This document shows positions 20,501 through 31,734 of a stretch of DNA of 64,000 bases, piece after piece. Source of the stretch: Manis javanica (lineage: Eukaryota > Chordata > Mammalia > Pholidota > Manidae); contig NC_133164.1 of NCBI RefSeq assembly GCF_040802235.1, forward strand, positions 114,408,302 through 114,472,301, given 5' to 3'. The position numbers and the translations under genes are program-made. Numbering within the stretch: the stretch's first letter is position 1; each line of letters opens with the position of its first letter. A model generated the notes under the pieces. That model made no database searches. It was not told the origin of the DNA and saw nothing but the letters and a program-made list of their open reading frames with translations.

Positions 20501-22530
20501 TTTCTCTATATTCATCAATTTATTCACCCCCACCTGATAATACTTGATCTGCTGGGACAATAGTGTGTCATGATCCATACTACCATGTAATAATGAAGAT
20601 TTCACATCTATCAGCATACTGTGCAGACGTAGTAATTCTCTGATAGCTCCCTAAGGGTTGTGTGAATTAGACATATCTCATTTTTAGTAAACTGTGTTAG
20701 TTTTTTAGTAATGTGATTTTAATTTCTTATTTTCATAACAGGAGAAAAAGACAGTGCAGATGATGTTTAAGCAAGCTAAGTTCAGGATGGGGTACATAGA
20801 TGAGGTGCACGCCCAGGTGCTGGAGCTGCCGTACGCGGGGGAGGAGCTGAGCATGGTCCTTCTGCTGCCCGATGCCACTGCTGGTCTCGCTGAGGTAAGC
20901 TGCTGGCGGTGAGCCTGAGGGGCTGTGGCTGCAGCCCGAGCTCATTTCTTTAAGCCCACCCACCAGTTAGCATTTGAAGAATTTCCAGTGCAGGGTTGTT
21001 TTAACAAGTACCAGATGAACAGTACTGCATGGCTTTTGGTGAACGTGTGAGTGCAGTTCTGTTGAGCTTATATATAGGCGTGGAGTTACTGGTGAGGACA
21101 AATTTGATGAAGCCAGGAGGAGAGTTCCAAAAATGCAAGGATTATTCTTTATTCTGAAGGAAGGGGCTAGTTGATGGCACAGTAATTATTGGACAAAAGT
21201 GTTAGACAAGGATAGGGCTTGATCTGGGTAGTGTTTTGCAAACATAAATGTGCACATGAATCTGCTGGGGATCTTGTTAAAATGCAGATTTTGACTTGGG
21301 TGTGGGAGGGTGGCCTGAGATTCTGCATTTCTAACAAGATTCCAGGTGAGGCAGATGCTGCTGGTCGTGGACCACACTTTGAGTAGCAAGAGTCTCAAGT
21401 ACAGGTGAACTTTTCTTGGTGAGGAAGAGAGGCACGTTTTCCCATGACAGAAAGAATGGAGCTCAGGATGGGAGAAAGTAAATGTGTACGGTGGGAGGCG
21501 CAGGATTAAAGTGTGCTTGGTATCTGGCTCTCTGGGGGTGGGGGAAACCATCATTTATTACATTTGTTCATTCCTGTGGATAAATAAATAAATAAAATGA
21601 GTGATGGGTCTGGGAGGTTTTGAAGCTAACTCCAGGACAGACAGAGAGCAAACGATGCCAGCAGCCGCAGTCCTGTCGAGCCCCTCATTTCTGCTCTTCC
21701 CTCCCCAGAAAGCGCATCTCCCTTCCCTGTCCCGATGGCACCTGTTTCCCTCTTTGACCCTCGGGTTCTGGCCCTGCTCTCTCTTGTCAGTCTCTTCAGC
21801 TCACAGCAATGGGCATTGCATGAATACAGTCAATTAGTTAGGAAAACTTTCTGAACTAAAAACATTTGAAATGAATTTGGTACAGATAAGAAAAAAAAAC
21901 CTCTCCTTGCCTCAAGTATTTTCTAGTTCTTTTCTTATATCCATAAAACAGGTAAAATGATGAGAATGTGAGGGAAAGTCATGGCATATTTACAAAAGGA
22001 AAAATCTCTGTGGGTTGTCATGGACCAGAACTCATTCTAGCTGCATGTCCTGGGTGATGCGTGGGGAGGTGTGCGTCAGTCAGGCTGTTGTCTAGATTTT
22101 AAGATTTGACTCTTCATTATTTTAGGTGGAAAAAGCACTTACGTATGAGAAGTTCAGAGCCTGGACAAATCCAGAAAAGATGACTAAGGTTAAAGTTCAA
22201 GTTTTCCTTCCCCGTTTAAAGCTGGAGGAGACTTACGACTTGGAGTCTTTTCTTCGAAGTTTGGGTATGACTGATGCTTTCGAGGAAGCCAAGGCAGACT
22301 TTTCCGGAATGTCAGCTACGAAGAGTGTGCCTGTGTCCAAGGTCATGCACAAGTGCTTCGTCGAGGTCAACGAGGAAGGCACGGAGGCGGCCGCGGCCAC
22401 GGCCGTGGTCAGGAATGCCCGGTGTGTCAGAACTGAACCCCGATTCTGTGCAGACCACCCCTTCCTTCTCTTCATCAGGCACCACAAGACCAACTGCATT
22501 TTGTTCTGTGGCAGGTTCTGTTCCCCGTAG
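14410..22530 (+). CDS. SERPINB8: SERPINB8 (PI-8), complete coding sequence in six exons
   Basis: Joining 14410-14577, 15758-15895, 17479-17596, 19221-19363, 20742-20894 and 22126-22530 gives exactly 374 codons plus TAG, the length of human SERPINB8. All introns are GT/AG with consistent phases. The N-terminus [15 protein letters not shown] is typical of clade B: no signal peptide. Seen: the [14 protein letters not shown] segment ([13 protein letters not shown]), the hinge [11 protein letters not shown], a reactive loop with Arg-Asn-Ala-Arg|Cys, and the C-terminus [15 protein letters not shown]...GRFCSP. Known of the family: SERPINB8 is a widely expressed intracellular serpin that inhibits furin, trypsin, thrombin and subtilisin-like enzymes in vitro. 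Loss causes exfoliative skin disease in humans through weakened keratinocyte adhesion. It has no CD-loop exon, unlike SERPINB10. Start chosen because it matches the family N-terminus and lies ten bases after a splice acceptor. The context is G at +4 but C at -3. Confidence 0.97.
15450..15645 (+). repeat. MER20 hAT-Charlie element (diverged)
   Basis: Reads GCACCAGGGGGCGGGGGACC, TTGGTCGCCTTAACCAAGAG, TGACATCTAGTGGGCAGAGG, CTCCCACGACAGTGTCTGGC and ATATCAATAGTCTTGAGGC in MER20 order. Intronic in SERPINB8, just upstream of coding exon 2. Confidence 0.65.
15758..15895 (+). CDS. SERPINB8: SERPINB8 coding exon 2
   Basis: 138 nt (46 codons), [18 protein letters not shown] to KTCDFLP. The donor is GTAAGT. 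The acceptor is AAAG after the pyrimidine tract CTTGTCTTCTTTTCG, weaker than the usual CAG. A MER20 element ends about 110 bases upstream. Confidence 0.93.
17479..17596 (+). CDS. SERPINB8: SERPINB8 coding exon 3
   Basis: 118 nt between CAG (17476-17478) and GT (17597). It encodes [16 protein letters not shown] through [12 protein letters not shown], the helix E-F region. It ends after the first base of a Gly codon. Confidence 0.95.
18679..18873 (+). repeat. MER20 hAT-Charlie element
   Basis: Begins CAGTGATTCTTAACTAGAG and continues TTGCCAATGGCTGAAGGTGC, TTTTGGTTGTCACACTG, AGTGTGCAGGACCGTCCCC, CAAAGAATTCTCTGGCC and ATGCCAGTAGTGATATGGTT in the same orientation as the copy at 15.5 kb. It lies in the intron before coding exon 4. 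Confidence 0.75.
18884..19055 (+). repeat. MIR SINE, sense
   Basis: Order AGCTCAACCACTTTTC, GTGTGACCTTGGCAAAAGAG, TGAACCTGAATTTCTACATC and TGCAAATTGAGGG matches MIR. Adjacent to the MER20 copy. Confidence 0.6.
19221..19363 (+). CDS. SERPINB8: SERPINB8 coding exon 4
   Basis: 143 nt between ACAG (to 19220) and GT (19364). It begins with the last two bases of a Gly codon and encodes [32 protein letters not shown] and ends FKVNQ. Confidence 0.95.
19364..20741 (+). other. SERPINB8 intron, AT-rich, no clear element
   Basis: 1.38 kb of AT-rich intron. I see no gene and no repeat that I can name. Confidence 0.5.
20742..20894 (+). CDS. SERPINB8: SERPINB8 coding exon 5
   Basis: 153 nt between ACAG (to 20741) and GT (20895). 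It encodes [37 protein letters not shown] and ends GLAE. Confidence 0.95.
21228..21390 (+). repeat. MER5A-like hAT element
   Basis: GTAGTGTTTTGCAAACATAAATG, GAATCTGCTGGGGATCTTGT, GAGATTCTGCATTTCTAACA, and GTCGTGGACCACACTTTGAG follow MER5A. It lies in the last SERPINB8 intron. Confidence 0.7.
22126..22530 (+). CDS. SERPINB8: SERPINB8 terminal coding exon with reactive centre loop
   Basis: The acceptor TTTAG ends at 22125 and the stop TAG is at 22528-22530. It encodes [17 protein letters not shown], the hinge and RCL ([20 protein letters not shown]), then the core strand and C-terminus. The P4-P1 residues are Arg-Asn-Ala-Arg. Confidence 0.97.
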   Translation: MEKALTYEKFRAWTNPEKMTKVKVQVFLPRLKLEETYDLESFLRSLGMTDAFEEAKADFSGMSATKSVPVSKVMHKCFVEVNEEGTEAAAATAVVRNARCVRTEPRFCADHPFLLFIRHHKTNCILFCGRFCSP

Positions 22531-22626
22531 AGACGCCGCTGCAGTATATGCAGTCTTTCCTCTTCTTCCCACTTTGCCTTAAATCAGTTCCCAGTGGCCA
22601 CAGTGCTGTGGCGGTTTGGGTGCCAG

Positions 22627-22632
22627 AATAAA
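22627..22632 (+). terminator. SERPINB8: SERPINB8 poly(A) signal (AATAAA)
   Basis: Canonical AATAAA about 97 nt after the stop codon, followed by a GT-rich stretch (AGTGTGTGCGC) that looks like a downstream element. This would give a very short 3' UTR of roughly 120 nt. Longer isoforms cannot be excluded. Confidence 0.65.
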
Positions 22633-22639
22633 GTGTGTG

Positions 22640-23340
22640 CGCTGGGAAGTCTGTGGATGTCTGTACCGAATATCCCACGCCACTGAGAATAACGAGGCGG
22701 TTCAGGCCTGGGCGGCTGTTCTTCCTGGAGTGTCCGGGAGCTCCTTTCTCACTGACTCTGCCCTGGCCTCCTTACCACAGGATGGCCCGCTCGCCCCAGT
22801 GTCTTCCCATCATTTGTGGGCATCTTTAGGAGTGTGACAAGGATGCTCAGAGGAGCCCTCTTTGTGCTTTTCTATCCTGAAACAGTCTCAAAGCTCTGCC
22901 CCCCACCACTGCCAGGCTCACCAGCACATGCTGGATGCTGGTGCCCGGGCCCCACTGCACACAAAGCTGAAGGCCAACCTTACAGGGAAAACACTGCAGC
23001 CTGCCAGTGTCTCATCAACAGCAAGATAAAGCGTCTCCTCCCACCAGCATCACACAGACAGCCCTGCACGTCCCACAGGTCACACCGTCCCTTCTGACAA
23101 AACTTCAGACCTTGGCATAAACCACAGATACGAGTTCAGGGGCCCAGCAGTGAGCTGCAGGACAGAGCCAGGCGGCCAGTCTCTGAGATGACTCTCTTTG
23201 GAAGAAGTGTCCCCTCTAGTTAGTGCTATATGCCCAGATGTGGCTCAAGCATGTCTTAGGAATAGATCTCATTACATTATTTTTTTCTGACTAAAAAAAG
23301 GATTTCTGTTGTGGCAACAATTTGGAAACCATAGCAAAAT
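22640..23340. other. Sequence downstream of SERPINB8, no recognised gene
   Basis: Moderate-GC sequence after the poly(A) signal. It may include alternative 3' UTR of SERPINB8. I see no repeat I can name with confidence. Confidence 0.4.
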
Positions 23341-23344
23341 ATAC

Positions 23345-23775
23345 AAAAAAAATTTTATTATCCGTAATTCTACCACCTAGAAATCACCACTATTAAGAAT
23401 GATATAATGACATATACCACTCTTTATTCTTTGTATGCAAATATAAACTTCTAAACATTCTACTTTTACTCACTATAAACCTTCTTCAAGGTAATTATAT
23501 CCTTGATGTGTCAAATTGTATGACTCTGTTTTCTATAATCAAATATCTACTTTTAGACAATTTGGTTGGTTAACATTATTTATATTAATACTACGCTCAT
23601 GCATGTCCTAAATATTTGTTCACACCCTTAATATCTGTAAAGAAATGTTGCTCAAAATGGTACTGTCAAGATAAAAGTTGGGCCCATTTTGAGGCTTCTT
23701 CCAAATTGGTAAAATGTTGTACCAATTTATATTCCTACTTACATCACCATCTACACCACCACTAACTGCTGCCAG
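23345..23775 (-). repeat. HAL1/L1M LINE fragment, antisense
   Basis: TAATTCTACCACCTAGAAATC near the left end and GGTAAAATGTTGTACCAATT with ATATTCCTACTTACATCACC near the right end follow the antisense of old L1M/HAL1 elements. Strongly diverged. Confidence 0.5.
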
Positions 23776-25150
23776 ACCTTTTTTTTTAAGTAAGTCGGAC
23801 AGCACAGTGGTCATTCCTGACTCTCTTTTTGATTCACGGTTCAGTTATGTGAACCATTCATATTGCAGCTCTCACTTAGAATTCACCAGACTCCTCTGTT
23901 AGGCCATATTCATTTCAGGGACCCTACTTTCCAAAGAAGAGATGAGGGCTGTTCACACTAGAGTAGTAAGGGAATTGGTATAGAAAAACAATGCATTAGA
24001 GACACGTTTTAAGGAAGGAATCATAGGTCCTAGTGTTGGACAGAATGGACCAGGATATGTGTGCCACAGGAGGACAAGTTAAATTATTAAAGAGTTGGGA
24101 TGAGCAGAGGAACGGAAGCAGGTGCTTTTCTGCAATGGGGAAAAGCTGAAGGGAACAGGAGCGGGAGGTTTTGGTGGGATGGGAATGAAGGATTCCATTT
24201 TGAACTTGTTAACGTTGAGATTTCCGCAACATATATGTGTTATTTCAAGAAGGTAGCTGCACGGCTGGGTCTGGAGCTCAGAAGAGAGTTTCAGGGGGAT
24301 GAAAGGCCCTGGGAGTAGCTGGGAAAGCAGAGGACCTGGGAAGAGAGAGTGTGGGCTAAGGGTCCTTCCAGCAATCCTTCCTAATGCCCAATGGCTCAGT
24401 CTTTTCTTACCAGACCCTTGGCTCCTTGAGGTTGTGATACGATTTCTTAAGTCACCCAGCTTCTTGATTTCTGTTGCATGTGCCAAACAGCTTCTATACA
24501 CCGTCTTTAGATTCTTCAGGAGATCTGAGGATTTTCCATTCTGCTTCTTCTCCTTGACCAGAGGGTGCTTAATTCTACAGGATCCATACTTTTTCCTTTC
24601 TTTTTTCATTTTTACTTATTTTTGAAAAATGTGTGAGCTCTCTACCTGGACGGCATATTAAGTAACACAGCTCTAAATCGTTTGCCAGTTTCTAAAAGAT
24701 GAATTGGTTGAATGTCTTGCTTAATGAGTGATCTTCAACACTTCTCATATGAAGCAATATTTGAAGAAAAACTCATATATTTCACCTCTTTCCCCTTATC
24801 TACCATGTTTAATTCCATGGGCTTCAATTTGTAGGCCACACTCTGCCTTTCCCAGGCACCATCCTTTTTGCCTTTGTGTTTTTCTGGGAATGGCTGGTCT
24901 TTGTTTCTGCGTTCCCTATCATCCATCAGACAGACCTAGTTGCAGATGGCATAGACGCATCTGCACAGAGATCTCTGATTCTGTAGCTGTGGGGGAGGTA
25001 GTGAGGTAGGTTCCGGCAAGTCTGTGGCTCAGTGAGCACAACAGAAAGGATCCCAGGCAGTGAGACAGCCTCTGGGGCCCAGCATCTGATAGCCTGAGCT
25101 TCAGCCCCACTCAGGGCTGTCTCGGCAGCTGGGCACCAATGGATTTGCAG
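23776..25150. other. Intergenic, no gene recognised
   Basis: Contains a long antisense open frame (24,079-24,609) with no recognisable domain and low-complexity Ser/Pro/Lys-rich content. The stretch around 24,100-24,300 resembles an old interspersed repeat (GAACTTGTTAACGTTGAGAT). I do not regard it as a gene. Confidence 0.4.
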
Positions 25151-25325
25151 ATAGAGGCCTTCAGAGCTTGGTTCCTTGGACAGAGAGAAGGTTCAGAAAC
25201 CACCTACAGTAATATGACGTTGAGCAAGTTACCTAAAGTCCTTTGGGTTCAGTCTCCTCCTCTGAGGCCTGAAAGAGTTTGCCCAGACGATCCCTACGTT
25301 CCTCCCTGCTCTCTCTTGGCTAATA
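25150..25325 (+). repeat. MIR SINE, sense (weak)
   Basis: AAACCACCTACAGTAATATG then GTTGAGCAAGTTACCTAAAG and TTCAGTCTCCTCCTCTGAGG follow the MIR core. Diverged. Confidence 0.45.
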
Positions 25326-26780
25326 AATGTGCAGTATGGGACTATTTAGGGCCATATGCTTTACTTTCTGCATTGAGATTTTTCATTATTGTGTAGCGCT
25401 TGTTCAAAGATGATTTTCATTGCTGGAAATCTAAGGTGGCTCTAGTGTGCTAGTTACAGTGACACCTTTTTTTCATTTCTGTTCAAGGCTTTGATAACAG
25501 TTTCCAGGGAGAATGTGGTAAAATGAAATCGTGTTTTCTGTTCTAACATTTGTTTCATCCTCATCTTTTGTCAGTGGAAATATTGGTATTTGTCATTTCA
25601 ACATTTTCCAGCCACACTTCTTTCCTCATTTGGGGCCTTTGAAGTTTCTCTGAATAGAATGAAAGCCTTTGCTAATAGTCCTCCAGGGCTTAGGTATGCC
25701 TGCTTGAGTGCTAGCCACGGTCTTCAGGCGGTCTTCTCCTCTTTGTGATAAAGAGCAACGTTTGGAGGCAAAATCTGCCGAAAGGCTCCACAGCTCTTGT
25801 TGCTTCTGTGCTGCTATTTGGAAGTAAGCTTATTTATACCCCACAGACCCTATATGCCTCTTCCCTCCACCCTGCAGGTGAGAGGGGCAGCTGACCTGGT
25901 TAGCGCTTCCTGAGAAGTACTGGTGATGTAAGCATCCCATAACGTCCTTCAGCTGGCGGAGGCCTGGCTTACCCAGGGGGTCACAAAGCTTTCCAGAACA
26001 TACACAAAGAAAGCTTCCTAGCTGTCTCTATGAGGTCAGGTTCCCCAAACCCTCAATCAAGCAAGTATGTTTTCTGAGAAACAGGTTTGAAATAAGGTGT
26101 GTTTTTCTTTTCTGTTTTGAAATCAGGATTGTTCTGGTTGAAATCAAGTTTGTTCTGGATTGAAATTAGCTTTGTTCTAGAAAACCCAGAACTTCTGATA
26201 CTGCCCCTTTAAAGGATGAAGTAGGGATGATTTCCTTACCCTTAGGGAGACCTTAGAGATAAATATCAATATAGAGATAATCATCACCATAAATATGGTG
26301 ATGTATGCAAGGGATGAACTGGGGATGTATGCAACGGATGATTTTGTTATTGCTAAGGGTGACAAGTGATTAAGAAGGGTTTATTGGGAAGTCACAGAGA
26401 TTCAGGATTTGAATAGGGAGACGTTTTTGCAATAATCGAAACGCCACCCTTGTCTTAGGGAATCTAAGACCTGGAGACCTTGTATGGCTTGCTTAGCACC
26501 CAGCACACTACCTGACACATTATAACAGTTTATTAAATATTTTAGGATTAAGTGTTTAGCAGCACAGATCTTGGTGGCAGTCCTGAATTACGGGGGCAGA
26601 AGGAGAAGAATGGGAAGAATTGCTGATAGTTAATGGCCTGTTCTGAGCCTGCCTCCAAGCCTTAGGACTTTCACCTTTAGAAACAGTAAAAGAGCTGTTT
26701 TTGTACTTCTTTTTTTGTAGAATATCATCTGCTAAGCACAAGAGAAACCGAGTCATCCTCCTCGAATCCCGCCTCTTTAG
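25326..26780. other. Intergenic, no gene recognised
   Basis: Mixed sequence. A short L2/MIR-like 3' tail (CCCAGCACACTACCTGACAC then TTTATTAAATATT) is visible at about 26,490-26,550. No coding potential. Confidence 0.4.
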
Positions 26781-26789
26781 TGCCCCGGT

Positions 26790-27115
26790 ATCTACTCAAT
26801 TCAAAGCCCTGCCTGTGCCTAACCCCCTGTCCATCTCCCTCCTCCCAGACCTTCCCTGGTTCCTCTGCTCTGATCTGGCCCACTCCCTCCCAAATCTAAT
26901 CTTAAAACTGTTTTTAGGGTCATAACTTTAAAAAAGTAAATATATTCATACCATTCTCCACTTTTCAATGCCTTCATGATAAAATTCAAACTTGTTCAAA
27001 TGATGTGGCCCGTTTATGATCTTTCCCCTCACTGATTCTTTATGCTCATTGCTTCCCATTTTCTTTCACTTGTACATAGTACTTCAGCTCTAGCGAGCTT
27101 GGTAGTTTGGTTTAT
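26790..27115 (+). repeat. L2 LINE fragment, sense
   Basis: TTTTCAATGCCTTCATGATAA, then ATTCAAACTTGTTCAAATG, then TGTGGCCCGTTTATGATCTT and ATTGCTTCCC follow the L2 consensus. Confidence 0.6.
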
Positions 27116-27119
27116 AAAC

Positions 27120-28900
27120 CAGGAGGCTTGATAGCCTCGCTTTCCTAGATATTGGCCAAACAGGTGCTTCCTCTCTGCTTTTGCCATCCCATACCTGCCC
27201 ACTGGAGCACCTTTTAACCCAGAGAACTTCTCAGGTGGTCTGCAGATAAAGGTAAGACAAGAAGAACCGGGCTTTCTGAAGTGAGAGCGATTCCACCGTC
27301 TGGACTGGGTCATTCTGTAAGAAGCCTCTCCTCAGAGCAATGAATTTAGGTCTTCCTGTTTAGAGATGGGGAAAAAAACTTACTAATGAGAGATTTGAAA
27401 TAATGGAAATCGTACAAATCATGCACCTAAAAAGCAGCAAAGAAGGATTTGACCTTATTCAACTGTACTTCCTGTTGGTGCCCGTCATCCGTGGGGCAGC
27501 AAGCTCTCCTTAGGGAGCTGACGTTCCCCTGCACACCTGCCTCCTGACTGCCAGGAAGCCAAGCTCAATTACTTACGCTCATTTCTGTACTAATTGTCAT
27601 TGTCCATATGGAATTTCTTACCTGACTCTGAGTCTGGGATGGAGGAAAATTTTCATTACAGAAACGAAAATGGTTATTTTAAACCAGTAATTATAGTGGT
27701 TATAACTGTAATTAAAAAAAAAACACCTCTGCCCATTTAGAGCCAGATGACTGATTATGCTGGTCACAATAATCATTTTTTTTTCAGGTTGTCATTTCTC
27801 TCAGTTTAAATAACAGACTAAAAACATTTCCAGTGTGATACCACTTGGTGTCACTATTAGTCTGAATGTAGTGACCACGATGCCTTTCTTTCCAAGTCAC
27901 AGTCAAATGACAACTTGCGTATTTTAAAGAAATACTTTTAGGCTAAACTGCAATAGATTTACCAGAATTCAACCAAAATTCTTGCTTTTTTATTTTTCAA
28001 AACTTAATAGTAATCAACAGTAGACATATTGCTGAACAAATAAATCCTCTTTAATTACAAATAAGAAGTCTCAGCTGTTGTAGCTAAGCCATCCTGGTGC
28101 GTTGAACAGAAATAATGGGACCAGAAGGAAACCCTTAAAGTGTTGTCAAGGGCAGCAAATCAATGCAAAGTGAATTGGAATGTTTAGAATTGATTTCTTA
28201 CAACCAGTAATTTGATTATCAGTATCATTCTAGGTTTACTGTGCTGAAGATGTAAGCACTTGGGCCCACTGAAACGGGTAAGAAAATAATATTGATTGAG
28301 TATTTATGGTAGGAAGACATTGTGTGAAATTATTTACATGTATAAAGTCAAATCATTTTCATCATTATGGCCATTTTAATTCTTTACTTTTGCTTAATGT
28401 TTTGCCGTGTACAAAGCCCTTCACCTTAATGACTCTCCTGAGGCAGAGGGCAAATGTCAAACATACTCAGGGAAGCAATTAGACACAAAGGAAAGACAGG
28501 GCAAACATCTGTGAGTTACACTCCCCATTATTATGGATTTATAAAAGTATATGAAAGTGTATTAGACACATCTTGACATTTGACTGCAGGTATTTCATAG
28601 GACTTGCTAAGATCATTAGATTTCTTCATGGCTTAAAAAAATATTAAAAACAAAGTGAAAGGGAAAATGAATGACTAACTCCAGTTTTCAGTTCTAAAGA
28701 CTATAACCTTCATTCAGGACCATACACTGAATGGGTGAAGAATCAAGGTCGGCCAATATGTGTGAGTGTTGACTATGCCATGATCATAAATCTGTATGCT
28801 AGGACAGACTTACCCTGAGATCTAGACCTGTATAGAGAAGAACTGCTTACTAGAAATTGTCAACCAGATGACTAGGCATTTCAAATTCAACATACGTCAA
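27120..28900. other. Intergenic, no gene recognised
   Basis: AT-rich sequence without open frames or a repeat I can name. A short A-run is at about 27,714-27,723. Confidence 0.4.
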
Positions 28901-28904
28901 AGTA

Positions 28905-29410
28905 AAGGCATTTCCATCTATTCACCTGCCCAGTCCCACCTGATTTGCCTCCTGTGACCCCCGTCTCACTGCATGGCACCACCCTCCACCCCATTCTCCA
29001 AGCCAGATGTCCAGAAGTCATCCAAGACTGCCCCTCTCATAGTGGCCTCCTATATCCAGCCACTCATGTCTTGCTATCTGCCCTTTGAATACTGAACCTC
29101 TCTCATATCCCTCTTCGTCCCTTCATACCAATGGCCAATGAATGATCTAGTTCAAGTTCTCATCTTCTCTCTCTCTCAGAAAAGGGCTATTTACTGGCTC
29201 CAGTTCCTCCTCTACTTTGTCTTCCAGGCTGTTGCCATAACCAGTTAGGGAGATGGAATCAAGTGACACCCCTGTTTGATAGTAGCTAACCATTAACCAC
29301 AGGGTAAAATACTCTCGTGTCATGTAAGAAGGCCCTCAGTATCTGATGTCCCTTACCAAATACTACAGCACTCAGTTCAGATTTGTGCTACAGCAGCACT
29401 GAATCAAGTA
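28905..29410 (+). repeat. L2 LINE fragment, sense (coding-region remnant)
   Basis: ATGGCACCACCCTCCACCCC, AGCCAGATGTCCAGAAGTC, ATCCAAGACTGCCCC, CTTCCAGGCTGTTGCCATAA and AAGAAGGCCCTCAG follow the 3' part of L2 ORF2 in order. Many indels, no frame. Confidence 0.65.
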
Positions 29411-29734
29411 ATTGCTCAACAAATTTTGGTTGAATTAGTGAGGAAATAAGGGACAGTGTGACAGTGTGATTTGATGGCTAATGGACTTACACCTCAACCT
29501 GGTCAGTTGTCGTATCATCATGAAAACTTTCTTCTTTGGGTTCCAAAGTTTTTATTGGGTTAAAAAATTCTCAAAAATGAAAGATTAAATGCATGTGTGA
29601 ATGCAAGTGAAAAGATTTGGAAGAATTAAGATTTATGAGTTTATGCATAAATTTTAGTTAAGTCAGCTAAGGAGCTTCCTTATGTGGTGGTGAATCCTGT
29701 GTTACAGTTTGGGGTGTGGCCAGAGGAAGATGCA

Positions 29735-29890
29735 GGTACCCTGGACTTTCTTTGCAAGAGGGCTCAGGGCCATTGCTGAAAGGACCTCTGCCTGTGTAAT
29801 TCCCACTGCCACAGATGGCTGGGTAACCTTGGGTGAGTCATTCTACTTCAGTTTCTCCCAAAAGCAAAGTTAAAACAGCAACATTAACCT
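29735..29890 (+). repeat. MIR SINE, sense
   Basis: CTGGGTAACCTTGGGTGAGT followed by CATTCTACTTCAGTTTCTCC is the MIR core. Confidence 0.55.
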
Positions 29891-29899
29891 AGCCCCCCA

Positions 29900-31560
29900 A
29901 CAGGCATGTTAATTAGTTCATGTCTCCCCAAAGTGCAATGGGTGAATTTTCATTAGCCATAGGGATACCATAGTAGTTAATTGCCCCTAGTTTTCCTCTT
30001 TATTTACTGCTCAGTCAAGCAAAAGATGTCACTAAAGGGACTAACGGGAATAAGTTGCAAAATATCCTGATGTACCAAATAAGTTGCCAAGACAATAATA
30101 AAAAAAAAGGAATGGGAACTTCAGAAGACCTTCTGATTTCCAACCCAACTAATCATTAGAGATTCTATTGCAAATGAATTTTCTTATCTCTTATCTCTAA
30201 GTCAGCCCCTCTGCCAAGGACTTAAGGACTCTATTCATCATCTCCCTTAATAGGTACTTTGGCTGTTGCTGTGCCTTGGTTCTGGACCTACCTAAGTGAT
30301 TTAAAGCAAAATTGATCCTGACTCACAATATTTGTGCTCTGGGTTTTAATTGCAAAGGCCTAAACACTGAAGTAGTAGACAACACTCACACTCATACATG
30401 CAACTTCCACTCTCCAGTCTCCTCTTCTGAATTACCCGACTGTCTTTAGAATCAACCAAATGTAAAGTGCCACAAAAGACCCTTCTGTTCTCTCTCCTAT
30501 CTAGACATGACAAGAAGAAAGACAGGACAAAGGAAAGTTACAGAAGCAAGAATCTCTAGAACATCAAAAATCAAAGCAGCTTACTAAGGTTTATGTCTCA
30601 GCTGATGCACCTCAATCTTTCCAACATACTTACTGGTCAGGTGATGGGACAACTAAACTGGCTGGTTCTACACAATGAAGACAGGGAAACAAATCAGCAA
30701 TTGTATTGAGCTTCTCAGCAGAGATGAATCATCATGGCGTTAGAAGTACTAGAAAGTGCTGACATTGGCCATTCAAGAGGTTTCCACATTCTTGAGCTTT
30801 TAAAATTATGAACCAACTAACCATAATGTGTATCCAGTCCAGTTTTAGAACAGGCTGGGCATATGCCTCCCAAGTGTCTAGTCTGGAATTTTCCTTTTTA
30901 GATCAGTAATATCTCTCTCATAACATAGTATTCTCAACTGATGTTTTATTTCTCAGATTTATATCCACCTCAACCATCTTTTGGCCTTTTCCCTCTCTTG
31001 CAAATTAGTTGAAAATCATAATGATATAGAATCATAAGTGTTTGGATTTTTAGATGTTAGAGATAATAAAAGTAGTGATTTTGCAAATGAAAAAACGGAC
31101 TTGAAAGGTTCTCCCAAGATGCATAGTTAACACCACAGATAAACAGCTATGAGATTCATTCAAGAAAATCAAAATCTTGTTTGAAGGGGCAAGTTTAATT
31201 TTATTTGGAAAATAATAATCACTCCAGCTTTGATTCAAAATAAAATACTGGTCTATTTCATTTATGTGTTGAATCACATGAAATGGCATTTTTGTAGTTA
31301 AGTTTATTGCAGTATGTTATGTTTGTTCTATCCTAAGCTGTGATTATCAGACAGCATGATTCCTTCACAGTACTTAGAGCATTTATAAAGATAGCATATT
31401 AGATATCTTATTTATTTATCACCTATTCATTCGACCTGTATTAAACATCTTTGACTTGTCTTTCTTTCTGTTGCATATTCAGTCAGTCTGCAAACTGTCA
31501 ATTTTAGCTCCTTGGTATTTCCGCAATGTCTTCTTTCCATTACTACTATTTTTTTTTTTA
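29900..31560. other. Intergenic, no gene recognised
   Basis: AT-rich, unremarkable. No open frame above background and no repeat that I can name. Confidence 0.4.
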
Positions 31561-31563
31561 GAT

Positions 31564-31725
31564 CAGGGGTTGGCAAACATTTTTTGGTCAGTGCAGATAG
31601 TAAATAGTTTAGGCTTTGGAGACCAAAAGTCCCTGTCATGACTACCCAGCTCTGTCATTGCAGTGCTGAAGGAGACATAAGCAATATGTAAATGAATGTG
31701 GTTGTGTTTCACTAAAACTTTGTGA
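31564..31725 (+). repeat. hAT-type nonautonomous DNA transposon (GGGTTGGCAAAC family)
   Basis: Starts CAGGGGTTGGCAAACATTTT, continues AGTAAATAGTTTAGGCTTTG and ends near GTGTTTCACTAAAACTTTG. A member of the same family lies in opposite orientation at 60,045-60,275. Exact family name uncertain. Confidence 0.6.
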
Positions 31726-31734
31726 ACACTTTAC

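Noticed and set aside
24079..24609. Antisense 176-codon open frame
   Set aside because: No recognisable domain, partly within an old repeat, and no splice or poly(A) context. Most likely chance.
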